From assembly GCF_001717955.1 (NCBI RefSeq), contig NZ_CP014168.1:4867501-4931500 (forward strand): a DNA stretch of 64,000 nt, given 5' to 3'. The position numbers and the translations under genes were made by a program. The notes under the pieces were generated by a model, which was not told where the DNA came from, made no database searches, and was given only the letters and a program-made list of their open reading frames with translations. The DNA is from Sphingomonas panacis. GTDB taxonomy: Bacteria > Pseudomonadota > Alphaproteobacteria > Sphingomonadales > Sphingomonadaceae. Shown piece after piece: positions 50,447 through 59,300 of this stretch; position 1 is the stretch's first letter, and every line of letters starts with the position of its first letter.

Positions 50447-50794
50447 GCAACCTCCGATGGCGGGAGCTTACGCATCTCTCGGTCGCCAGCACGCCCGTGC
50501 TACATCCAACGATCAGCCGCTACAACATGCCGACTAACAGTGACCCTAACCTGAGCCGCTGGCGGCGGATGTCTGGATTAAGAAAAGCTGTGCCCCTGCC
50601 AGACGCTCAGTGGAACTGATCTGCCTGCCTTCGATTTTAAGCGGCGTTTGGCCAATCCGGACCGGCTTTGGCGGCAACCGAGTCGATTATCGTTGAGATC
50701 GCGACGTGGCTTCGGGAGCTCTCCGCCGCACCAATGCCGCAGGTCGCGCAGCGGATTCGCGGACTAAAGCATCTGATAATCAGCGCGTTGCGCG
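50447..50794. other. Intergenic region between the Crp/Fnr gene and tRNA-Gly
   Basis: 348 bp; it should contain the regulator's promoter. I see no convincing gene, no direct repeat of the tRNA-Gly 3' end, and no transposon ends. Frames crossing it (for example 50290-50619) lack ribosome-binding sites. Confidence 0.4.
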
Positions 50795-50868
50795 TGGAGC
50801 GGGTGAAGGGAATCGAACCCTCGTCGTAAGCTTGGGAAGCTTCTGCTCTACCATTGAGCTACACCCGC
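50795..50868 (-). tRNA. tRNA-Gly (anticodon CCC)
   Basis: 74 nt with encoded CCA. Acceptor GCGGGTG / CACCCGC, D arm with GTAGCTCAATGGTAGAGC, anticodon loop TTCCCAA giving CCC, T arm GAGGG-TTCGATT-CCCTT. The outermost anticodon-stem pair (G27-A43) is mismatched. It decodes GGG glycine codons. Confidence 0.95.
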
Positions 50869-50903
50869 AACGCGTCGCCAGTTGCACCGTCTTCGTGCGC
50901 AGG

Positions 50904-51221
50904 TCAATGCGTTTGCGCACGTCGTTTGCCGCTTCCTGCACGCGGCGTCCAGTGCATGCGGATACGCCAGGCGGGGGTGCCCTGGTGGGCGGAGCTCTGG
51001 CAGCGGCCCTGTTCGAACAGATGCGTGTAGCTGAGGCCGTTGACGGGCGCGGCGCGGCTCTCGCGGCGGCGGGCATCGTCGAGCGCGCGCTGGCATGCCT
51101 GAGCGGTCGGAAAGGTCGCGTCCAGCAACGCCGCGGCGGCGTGCGGTGTCCAGTCCTGCGCGGCAGCGGCGGGAGCAGCGCAACCGAGCAGCACCGCGAA
51201 AGCAAGCGTCCGCGCCTTCAC
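50904..51221 (-). CDS. Small exported protein coupled to the GH75-like gene
   Basis: 105 residues. GTG 51221 overlaps the stop of the upstream gene (GTGA), which sets the start; a signal peptide follows at once (VKARTLAFAVLLGCAAPAAA, cleavage near AAAQ). The mature part has two cysteines (AQACQRALDD and EQGRCQSS) that may form a disulphide, and a basic C-terminus. No recognised domain. Coupling suggests it works with, or is exported alongside, the GH75-like protein. Confidence 0.65.
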   Translation of the reverse strand: MKARTLAFAVLLGCAAPAAAAQDWTPHAAAALLDATFPTAQACQRALDDARRRESRAAPVNGLSYTHLFEQGRCQSSAHQGTPAWRIRMHWTPRAGSGKRRAQTH

Positions 51222-52048
51222 TGCGCGGTCGGTTCCCACGCTGGCGATGTCTTTCCCGCGCAAGCGCGCAACGTCGCGGCCCCGCCCGCCGCGTTGAGCC
51301 GCGCCTTCGCTTCGCGCACGAGCGCATCATGGTTGATTGGCCAGCCTATCGCGGCGTCGCGGCCGCTGCCGGGGAAGATCGCGTAGGCGATCCGTCCGTC
51401 GGGAAGACCGTCGCCATTGCGCGGATTGGGCATGCCGCCGAGCGCACGCCAGAACGCAACCGATGCCTCGCCGAACGGCTCGACCGGGCCTTCATCTGCA
51501 ATCACGAACGGGGTAGAACGGCCATTGTCGAGATTGATCGCCCAACCGATGTCGCCCATTTCGCCCATGCCATCGGTGCGATAGATCGGCGCGGGTAGCA
51601 CCAGATAGGGCGTGCGCGCCGCATCGACATAGCTGGCCGGGCTGTCCGCGCCGAGCGCGGTGTTGCGCAGCGACGTCATCGAGACGAAATAGCCTTTGTA
51701 CGGCCCGTCCCGCTGAACGGCGGGCCGCGCCGGATCGTCGGGATCGGCCACGAGCACGGTGCGCCACCATGATCCGCCCGGATAGCCCGCCGACGCGAGA
51801 CAATCGATGCCGAGGCCGGAGTCGGGACAGGCGTCGGGTGCATCGGCGGGGTGATAGGCGTTGGGCGCGCCGTCGGCATCGACAAGCTTGGTGTCGCTGG
51901 CGAGATAATAGGCCGAGCGATCGCCGTTGAAGGTCACTGCGGTGCCCATATAGTCGAATCCATCGGCGGGGCAGAGCGGCCCAGCAACCGCGCTTACGGG
52001 GGCCAGGCAGTAGAAAGCGGCGGCGAATGTCCGCCAGAACACAGACAC
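51218..52048 (-). CDS. Exported glycoside hydrolase family 75-like protein
   Basis: 276 residues. GTG 52048 (VSVFWRTFAAAFYCLAPVSA) starts a signal peptide and follows CTGGAG; the longer frame to 52180 is not needed. The mature protein matches the chitosanase-75 pattern: PYLVLPAPIY, GDIGWAINLDN, TPFVIADEGPVEPFGEASVAF and GRIAYAIFPGSG, with the Asp-Glu of IADEGP as likely catalytic or structural acids. An N-terminal Cys-containing region (GPLCPADG, DACPDSGLG) may be disulphide-bonded. Family members hydrolyse chitosan, but this divergent bacterial member may have another polysaccharide or no activity. Confidence 0.7.
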   Translation of the reverse strand: MSVFWRTFAAAFYCLAPVSAVAGPLCPADGFDYMGTAVTFNGDRSAYYLASDTKLVDADGAPNAYHPADAPDACPDSGLGIDCLASAGYPGGSWWRTVLVADPDDPARPAVQRDGPYKGYFVSMTSLRNTALGADSPASYVDAARTPYLVLPAPIYRTDGMGEMGDIGWAINLDNGRSTPFVIADEGPVEPFGEASVAFWRALGGMPNPRNGDGLPDGRIAYAIFPGSGRDAAIGWPINHDALVREAKARLNAAGGAATLRACAGKTSPAWEPTAQ

Positions 52049-52113
52049 GATTGGATACTCCAGGCCGATGCATGGCGCTTGCGCCCCCAACGTGGCGCGA
52101 GCGTGGCCGTTCC

Positions 52114-52869
52114 CTAGATGCCGCCAGCGGTTACGGCGTATCCGAGCTCTTCCAGCCGCGCGGTCAGTTCGGCAAGACAAGTGTCGACCAGCGCCGCATC
52201 TGTCGCACGCACGACGAAATTCGCGCCGGTGCGGCCATCGCGGAAGAACGGATAGCTGCCGATCGACACGCCGGGAAAAGCGCGCTCGGTCGCGCCGAGC
52301 AGGTCGGCGATCTCGCTTTCGGCCACCCAGCAGCCGATCGTCCCCGCGACGACGGGACGCCCACCTTCCAGCGTGCCGGTCAGCGCATCGAGCATACCTG
52401 CGGTGATGTGCGGCACACCGGCCATCACATAGATGTTCTCGACATGAATGCCGGGCGCGCCCGACATGCGGTTCTCGATCAGCCCCGCTCCTTCTGGCAC
52501 GCGCGCCATGCGCTTGCGCGCCTCGGTCAGCCCGCCGCGCGTCGCGTAATACGCATCGAGCGCGGCCAACGCTTCGGGATGGTACACCACCCCTACCCCC
52601 AAAGCGGCGGCGATCGCATCGACGGTGATGTCGTCATGCGTCGGGCCGATGCCGCCGGTGGTGAACAGGTAATCGTTGCGCGCGCGCAACGCATTGACTG
52701 CCTCGACGATCGCCTCGCTCGTGTCGGGCACGATCCGCACCTCGACGAGCCGTATGCCCTGCACGTTGAGCCAGCTCGCCAATTGCGCGACATTCTTGTC
52801 CTGAGTCCGGCCGGACAGGATTTCGTCGCCTATCACCGCCAGCGCGGCCGTCCAGATGCGCTCGTTCAT
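52114..52869 (-). CDS. CinA-like molybdopterin-binding-domain protein
   Basis: 251 residues. MoCF-biosynthesis fold with AAVIGDEILSGRTQDKN-like start (ALAVIGDEILSGRTQDKN), TTGGIGPTHDDIT and VYVMAGVPHI-like (NIYVMAGVPHITAG) loops, as in the N-terminal domain of CinA (competence/damage-inducible protein A). The C-terminal nicotinamide-nucleotide amidase domain of full CinA is absent, as in many alphaproteobacterial homologues. ATG 52869 (MNERIWTAALAV) chosen over 52881. Divergent from map. Confidence 0.9.
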   Translation of the reverse strand: MNERIWTAALAVIGDEILSGRTQDKNVAQLASWLNVQGIRLVEVRIVPDTSEAIVEAVNALRARNDYLFTTGGIGPTHDDITVDAIAAALGVGVVYHPEALAALDAYYATRGGLTEARKRMARVPEGAGLIENRMSGAPGIHVENIYVMAGVPHITAGMLDALTGTLEGGRPVVAGTIGCWVAESEIADLLGATERAFPGVSIGSYPFFRDGRTGANFVVRATDAALVDTCLAELTARLEELGYAVTAGGI

Positions 52870-52934
52870 GTCAATGCGCATAGCCTGTGTCGGCCGATCT
52901 CGCAAAGCCTGCCTGTTGTCGCTATATCACGATG

Positions 52935-53759
52935 ATGACCGACTATATCACCGTCACCCCCGACTCGGACACAGGCCGCACCGGCGCGATCAAACTGCAT
53001 GGCCCCGAGGCGTTCGAAGGCATGCGCCGCGCTGGCCGGCTCGCGGCCGAGACGCTCGACCTGATCGTGCCGCATATGGTGCCGGGCGTGACGACGGGCG
53101 AGATCGACGATCTGGTTCGCACCTTTACGCTCGATCACGGCGCGGTGCCGGCGACCTTGGGCTATCGCGGCTATGCGCATTCATGCTGCATCTCGATCAA
53201 CCACGTCGTCTGCCACGGCATTCCCGGCGACAAGACACTCAAATCGGGCGACATCGTCAACGTCGACGTGACGCCGCTGGTCGATGGCTGGCACGGCGAC
53301 ACCAGCCGCATGTATTTGATCGGCGATGTGCCGATCAAGGCGAAGCGGCTCGTCGATGTCACCTATGAATGCCTGATGCTCGGCATTGAGCAGGCGAAGC
53401 CGGGTAACCATCTCGGCGACATCGGCCATGTCATTCAGCGCCATGCCGAGAGCCACCGCTACGGCGTGGTTCGGGATTTCTGCGGCCATGGCGTCGGCAA
53501 GATGTTCCACGACGCGCCCGAGGTCGTCCATGTCGGCCGCCCCGGCACCGGGCCGGAGTTGAAGCCCGGAATGATCTTCACAATCGAACCGATGATCAAT
53601 ATCGGCCGCCCCGACGTGAAATTGCTCGACGACGGCTGGACCGCGGTGACGCGCGACCGCTCGCTGTCGGCGCAGTTCGAGCATTCGATCGGCATCACCG
53701 AAGACGGCTGCGAAATCTTCACCGGCAGCCCCAAAGGGTATGACCGGCCGCCCTATTGA
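52935..53759 (+). CDS. map: Methionine aminopeptidase, type I
   Basis: 274 residues. Removes N-terminal Met from nascent proteins. Metal-ligand regions are all present: INHVVCHGIP, VDVTPLVDGWHGDTSRM (two Asp), GHGVGKMFHDAPEV (His), FTIEPMINIG (Glu) and EHSIGITEDG (Glu side). The N-terminal 20-residue extension (TVTPDSDTGRTGAIKLHGPE) is typical for alphaproteobacteria. ATG 52932 is an adjacent alternative. Confidence 0.97.
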   Translation: MTDYITVTPDSDTGRTGAIKLHGPEAFEGMRRAGRLAAETLDLIVPHMVPGVTTGEIDDLVRTFTLDHGAVPATLGYRGYAHSCCISINHVVCHGIPGDKTLKSGDIVNVDVTPLVDGWHGDTSRMYLIGDVPIKAKRLVDVTYECLMLGIEQAKPGNHLGDIGHVIQRHAESHRYGVVRDFCGHGVGKMFHDAPEVVHVGRPGTGPELKPGMIFTIEPMINIGRPDVKLLDDGWTAVTRDRSLSAQFEHSIGITEDGCEIFTGSPKGYDRPPY

Positions 53760-53798
53760 GGCCGGCGGCGAAGACCGCGCCCTCCCCCACCTCAACGT

Positions 53799-53872
53799 CG
53801 CCCCAGCGCACGCTGGGTTCTCTCCGTGATACCACGCGCCCTCCCCCGGAATACCCCAGCGTGCGCTGGGGT
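53799..53872. repeat. Two CCCCAGCGyrCGCTGGGG palindromes
   Basis: CCCCAGCGCACGCTGGG (53801-53817) and CCCCAGCGTGCGCTGGGG (53854-53871) in the 321-bp gap between map and glnB. Both are near-perfect palindromes and look like a dispersed extragenic element. The remainder of the gap has no gene and should include the glnB promoter. Confidence 0.6.
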
Positions 53873-54035
53873 GACGGATAGGTCCGGACGAAGGAACGCC
53901 GTCGGCGGGGCCGACAACATGCCACAAAATACGGCAGCTTCCGCGCCACTGCGCGCGCGTTAGGCATTTGCGGCCTGCGATGCGCTCGCTTTGGGAGGTT
54001 GCAGGCCGCGCGCGCGGGTGGCACGTTTGTTGTAA

Positions 54036-54419
<384 letters not shown>

Positions 54420-54528
54420 CGAAGTCAGTTTGACGCGCCGCAGCATAATGTGACAGGCAACGCTCCTCCGGGAGCAACATTGATTCTCCGGCAGAGCCGG
54501 ACGAGCGAACCAGAAAGGGTTGGGGCAT

Positions 54529-55941
54529 ATGGCAAATTCCGCAAACGACGTCCTGAAGATGATCAAGGACCAGGAGATCGAATGGGTCGATGTCCGCTTC
54601 ACCGATCCCAAAGGCGCCTGGCATCACCTGACGATGTGCGCGAACGTGATTGGCGAGAATGAACTGACCGACGGTCTGATGTTCGACGGCTCCTCGATCG
54701 AGGGCTGGAAGGAAATCAACGAGTCGGACATGATCCTCAAGCCGGATCTCGACGCGGTCTATGTCGATCCGTTCTCGGCGACCCCGATGCTCATCATCGT
54801 CTGCGACATCGTCGAGCCTTCGGATGGTTCGCTCTACACGCGCGATCCGCGCTCGACCGCAAAGCGCGCCGAGGCGTATCTCAAGGAAACCGGCCTCGGC
54901 GACACCGTCTATGTCGGCCCCGAGCCCGAATTTTTCATGTTCGACAGCGTCGAGTTCGACACGACCTACAACGGCAGCTTCTTCAAGGTCGATGACGTCG
55001 AACTGCCGACCAACACCGGCACCAAGTATGAGAGCGGCAACCTCGGCCACCGTCCGCGCGCCAAGGGTGGCTATTTCCCGGTCGGCCCGGTCGACGTCAC
55101 CACCGACATCCGTGCCGAAATGGTCTCGACGCTGATCGAGATGGGCCTGCCGATGGACAAGCATCATCACGAGGTCGCCGGCGGCCAGCACGAACTGGGC
55201 CTCACCTTCGGCAAGCTGGTCGAGACGTGCGACCGTATCCAGATCTACAAATATGTCGTGAAGATGGTTGCGCAGGCGTACGGCAAGACCGCAACGTTCA
55301 TGCCCAAGCCGATCAAGATGGACAATGGTTCGGGCATGCACACGCACATGTCGATCTGGAACAAGGGCGAGAACACCTTCGCCGGCAACGGCTATGCTGG
55401 CCTGTCGGACACCTGCCTGTACTTCATCGGCGGCGTCATCAAGCATGCAAAGGCGATCAACGCCTTCACCAACCCGACCACCAACAGCTACAAGCGGCTG
55501 GTGCCGGGCTTCGAGGCGCCGGTTCTGCTCGCCTATTCGGCGCGCAACCGCTCGGCTTCGTGCCGCATCCCTTACGGCGCCGGCACCAAGGCGAAGCGCG
55601 TCGAGTTCCGCTTTCCCGATCCGCTCGCCAACGCCTATCTCGGCACCTCGGCGCTGCTGATGGCGGGCATCGACGGCATTCAGAACAAGATCCATCCCGG
55701 CGAGGCGATGGACAAGAACCTGTACGATCTGCCGCCGGCCGAGCTGTCGCTCGTTCCGACGGTCTGCGGCTCGCTGCGCGAAGCGCTCGAGAGCCTGATC
55801 GCCGACCACGAGTTCCTGCTCAAGGGCGGCGTTTTCACCCAGGACCAGATCGACGCATACATCGAGCTCAAGTGGGCCGAAGTGTATCGCTGGGAAATGC
55901 AGCCCAGCCCGGTCGAGTTCGACATGTACTACAGCGCCTGA
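54529..55941 (+). CDS. glnA: Glutamine synthetase, type I
   Basis: 470 residues. Makes glutamine from glutamate, ammonia and [39 protein letters not shown] and [10 protein letters not shown] are GS signatures; the adenylylation site Tyr is present in [14 protein letters not shown], so activity should respond to GlnE and PII. ATG 54529 follows AAAGGG; TTG 54520 is rejected. It is followed by an intrinsic terminator. Confidence 0.98.
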   Translation: MANSANDVLKMIKDQEIEWVDVRFTDPKGAWHHLTMCANVIGENELTDGLMFDGSSIEGWKEINESDMILKPDLDAVYVDPFSATPMLIIVCDIVEPSDGSLYTRDPRSTAKRAEAYLKETGLGDTVYVGPEPEFFMFDSVEFDTTYNGSFFKVDDVELPTNTGTKYESGNLGHRPRAKGGYFPVGPVDVTTDIRAEMVSTLIEMGLPMDKHHHEVAGGQHELGLTFGKLVETCDRIQIYKYVVKMVAQAYGKTATFMPKPIKMDNGSGMHTHMSIWNKGENTFAGNGYAGLSDTCLYFIGGVIKHAKAINAFTNPTTNSYKRLVPGFEAPVLLAYSARNRSASCRIPYGAGTKAKRVEFRFPDPLANAYLGTSALLMAGIDGIQNKIHPGEAMDKNLYDLPPAELSLVPTVCGSLREALESLIADHEFLLKGGVFTQDQIDAYIELKWAEVYRWEMQPSPVEFDMYYSA

Positions 55942-56030
55942 GGCGCGGCCAAGGCCGCGTCGGTGCGCAAGCACAGGCGCTGTCGGCCGACGACGCGGGC
56001 TTCGCCCGCGGCGCGCCTGAGAAAAGAAAA

Positions 56031-56061
56031 GGGCGTCCGGCGCGATCCGGGCGCCCTTTTT
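56031..56061 (+). terminator. Intrinsic terminator downstream of glnA
   Basis: GGGCGTCCGG-N6-CCGGGCGCCC followed by TTTTT, 90 bp past the glnA stop. The stem is 10 bp with one mismatch and the U-tract is clean. Confidence 0.9.
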
Positions 56062-56150
56062 CATGCGATCGGGTCGAGGCGAAATTACCCACCTCGCGTT
56101 TGTGTTGAGCCTGTAGCAGCGCGTTCCGTAAAGGTTACCGCGCCTGGCAC

Positions 56151-56275
56151 GCCCTTCGACTGCGCTCAGGGCGAACGGATCAGGCTGAACGCAATACCCC
56201 ACCGTTCGTCCCGAGCGAAGTCGAGGGACCAGCGCCGTGCGCCGGCGTCTCGACTTCGCCCGACACGAACGGTTG
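56151..56275. repeat. Three REP-like copies between glnA and gdh
   Basis: Three alternating copies of a 25-28 bp element: CCCTTCGACTGCGCTCAGGG plus GCGAACGG (56152-56178), CCGTTCGTCCCGAGCGAAGT plus CGAGG (56202-56226), and TCTCGACTTCGCCCGACACG plus AACGG (56249-56273). Same family as 5641-5711. The 364-bp glnA-gdh gap holds only this cluster and the glnA terminator. Confidence 0.65.
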
Positions 56276-56305
56276 CGAGCCGCATCCAGCGGCCCCCACC
56301 TCGCT

Positions 56306-59300
56306 CTACCGTCCCAGCAACACGCGCGCCTGCCCGGCGATCTGCGCGAGCATCGCCGCGCTCGGCGCCGGGGTGCTGCGCGCGCGGTCGATGCCGGCGC
56401 GGAATTGCGCGACGCGGCTGGCGTTGCCGGCCAGCCAGCTTTCGACGCGCGCTTGCGGATCGCCGGCTTTGCTGCCTTCGGCACCGCGCGCAAGGAACTC
56501 CAGCCGCAATTGCTGGAAATCGCGCGCGAGGCCGGCGATCAGCAACCGCTCCCACGGATCGCTGGAGGCGATGCGCGCGGCGTTGGCCTGTGCCCAGTCG
56601 AGCCCGAGCGCCTGGCCGAGCCGGGTGAAAGCGCGAGTCAACACCACCTCGTCCAGCCCGACGCGTTGGCCGAGATCGGCGAGGCCAACCGCCCCATCCA
56701 GCTCGAACAGCCGCACCACCTTCTGCGCGAGCGCGCGCGGCGCACCGACCGCTTCGAGATTGGCGGCGATGCGCGCGCTCTGGCTGCTCGCTTCCTCGAG
56801 CAGCAGCGCCTTGGTCTGGCGATCGAGCTGGCCGATCCCCGCGCCGATCCGCGCCATCACCGCGCCGGGTCCGGTGCCGTTCTTCGTCACGCGGAGCAGA
56901 TCGGCGATGTGCGAACGCGTCGCCACCGCGACCTCGTCGAACAGGGCGATGCGGGCCGCCTCGGGCATCGCCGCCGTCTCGATCTCCGCCCACAACGTCG
57001 GCAGGTCGAATAGCCGCTCGGCCACCACGAACATCGCGGCGATATCGGAGAGCGCCGCGCCCTCCTCCTCGGCCAGTTCGAACGGGTGGAGCATGCCAAG
57101 CCGGTTGATGATGCGGTTGGCGAGCTTGGTCGCGACGATTTCGCCGCGCAGGCGGTGCTGGTCGATCGCGGTCTTGTATTTCTTGCGCATCGCCGGCGGG
57201 AAGGCGGCATGCAGATAGGGCGCAAGGTCGGCATCCTGCCCGAGCGTGCCGTGTTCGATCGCTGCTTGCAGCGCGAGCTTGGCGGTCGCCAACAGCACCG
57301 CCAGTTCAGGGCGGGCCAGCCCCAGCCCCTCCTGCGCACGGCGCAGGAGGATGTCGTTCGCCGCAAGCCCCTCGACCGCACGATCGAGGCTGCCGCTGGC
57401 CTCGAAAATCTCGATCAGCCGCACATAGCTCGGCACGTCGCGCGGCCCCGCGCCCTCGGCAATCGACAGCGCCAGCGTCTGAAGGCGGTTATCCTCAAGC
57501 ACGATATGCGCGACGTCGTCGGTCATCGACGCGAGCAACGTGTTGCGCTTCTCATAGGCGAGCCGCCCTGCGATCATCTCGCGGTTGAGCGCTATCTTGA
57601 TGTTGACCTCGTTGTCCGAGCAATCGACTCCTGCCGAATTGTCGATGAAGTCGGTGTTGATCCGTCCGCCCCTGAGCGCGAAGGCGATGCGGCCCGCTTG
57701 CGTCACGCCGAGATTGGCGCCCTCGCCGATCGCCGTCGCGCGAACCTGTTCGGCATCGACGCGCAGCCGGTCGTTGGCGGGATCGCCGACCTGGATGTTG
57801 TTTTCGGCGGCCGCTTTCACATACGTGCCGATGCCACCGAACCACAGCAGATCGACCGGCGCTTTCAGGATCGCCGAGATCAACGCACCCGGCTCCATCT
57901 CCGCCGCGTCGACACCGAGCACCGCGCGAATCTGCTTGGAAAGCTTGATGACCTTGTCGGTGCGCGGGAACACGCCGCCGCCCTTGGAGATCAGGCTCGC
58001 ATCATAGTCAGCCCAGGACGAGCGCGGCAGCGTGAACATGCGCGCGCGCTCGTCCCAGCTTGCCGCCGGATCGGGATCGGGATCGAGGAAGATATGGCGG
58101 TGGTCGAACGCCGCGACGATCTTGAGCGTTTTGGACAACAGCATACCGTTGCCGAACACGTCGCCCGACATATCGCCACAGCCGACCACCCGGATCGGCT
58201 GGGTCTGCACATCGACACCCTTTTCGGCAAAGTGGCGCTGCACCGAGAGCCACGCGCCGCGCGCGGTGATCGCCATCGCCTTGTGATCGTATCCAACCGA
58301 ACCACCGCTGGCGAAGGCATCGCCGAGCCAGAAGCCATGTTCGATCGCGATTGCATTTGCGACGTCCGAGAAGGTCGCGGTGCCCTTGTCGGCGGCGACG
58401 ACGAAATAGGGATCATCACCGTCATGCACGACGACGTCGACGGGATGAGTCACCGCCCCCTCGACGATGTTGTCGGTGATGGAGAGCAGCGCGCGGATGA
58501 ACACGCGGTAGCTCTCGGTGCCCTCGGCCAGCCACGCGTCGCGGTTCGATGGCGCGGGCAGTTGTTTGGGGTAGAAGCCGCCCTTGGCCCCGGTCGGCAC
58601 GATCACCGCGTTCTTGACGCGCTGCGCCTTCATCAGCCCGAGGATTTCCGTGCGGAAGTCGTCACGCCGGTCCGACCAGCGCAAGCCGCCCCGCGCGACC
58701 GGGCCGGCGCGGAGGTGAATGCCTTCGATACGCGGAGAATAGACCCAGATCTCGCGCCACGGCAGCGGCGCTGGCAAACCGGGAATGGCGTGGCTGTCGA
58801 GCTTGAACGCAAGCGCCGCCTGCCCGGCTGGGGCAAAGGCGTTGGTGCGCAACGTCGCGGCGATCACGCTGCGCAGCGCGCGCAGGATGCGATCGTCGTC
58901 GATCGCGGAGACCGCATCGAGGCCGCGCTCGATCGCCGCATCGGCCGCGGCCACGTCGCGGCGCTTGCGCGCGGGGTCATGCGCGGCGTCGAAGCGTTCG
59001 ATCAGCGCCGCCGCTACCCTGGGCGCGCGCCGCAGCGCATCCGACACGGTGGCGAGGCCGTAAGTGAGCCCCGCCTGGCGCAGATAGCGGAACCAGGCGC
59101 GCAGCAGCACCACCGAACGCGGCGCGACGCCGGCCTCGACGATCAGCCGGTTGAATGCGTCGTTCTCCGCCGCGCCCTCCAGCACGGCGCGGATCGCCTC
59201 TTCCAGCACCGCTACGTCGCCGGCCAGCGGATCGCCCGCCGCCTCAACGAGGAACTCGTGGACGAAGCTCCGGCTCTCGTCGCTGAGCGCGGTCGGCTGT

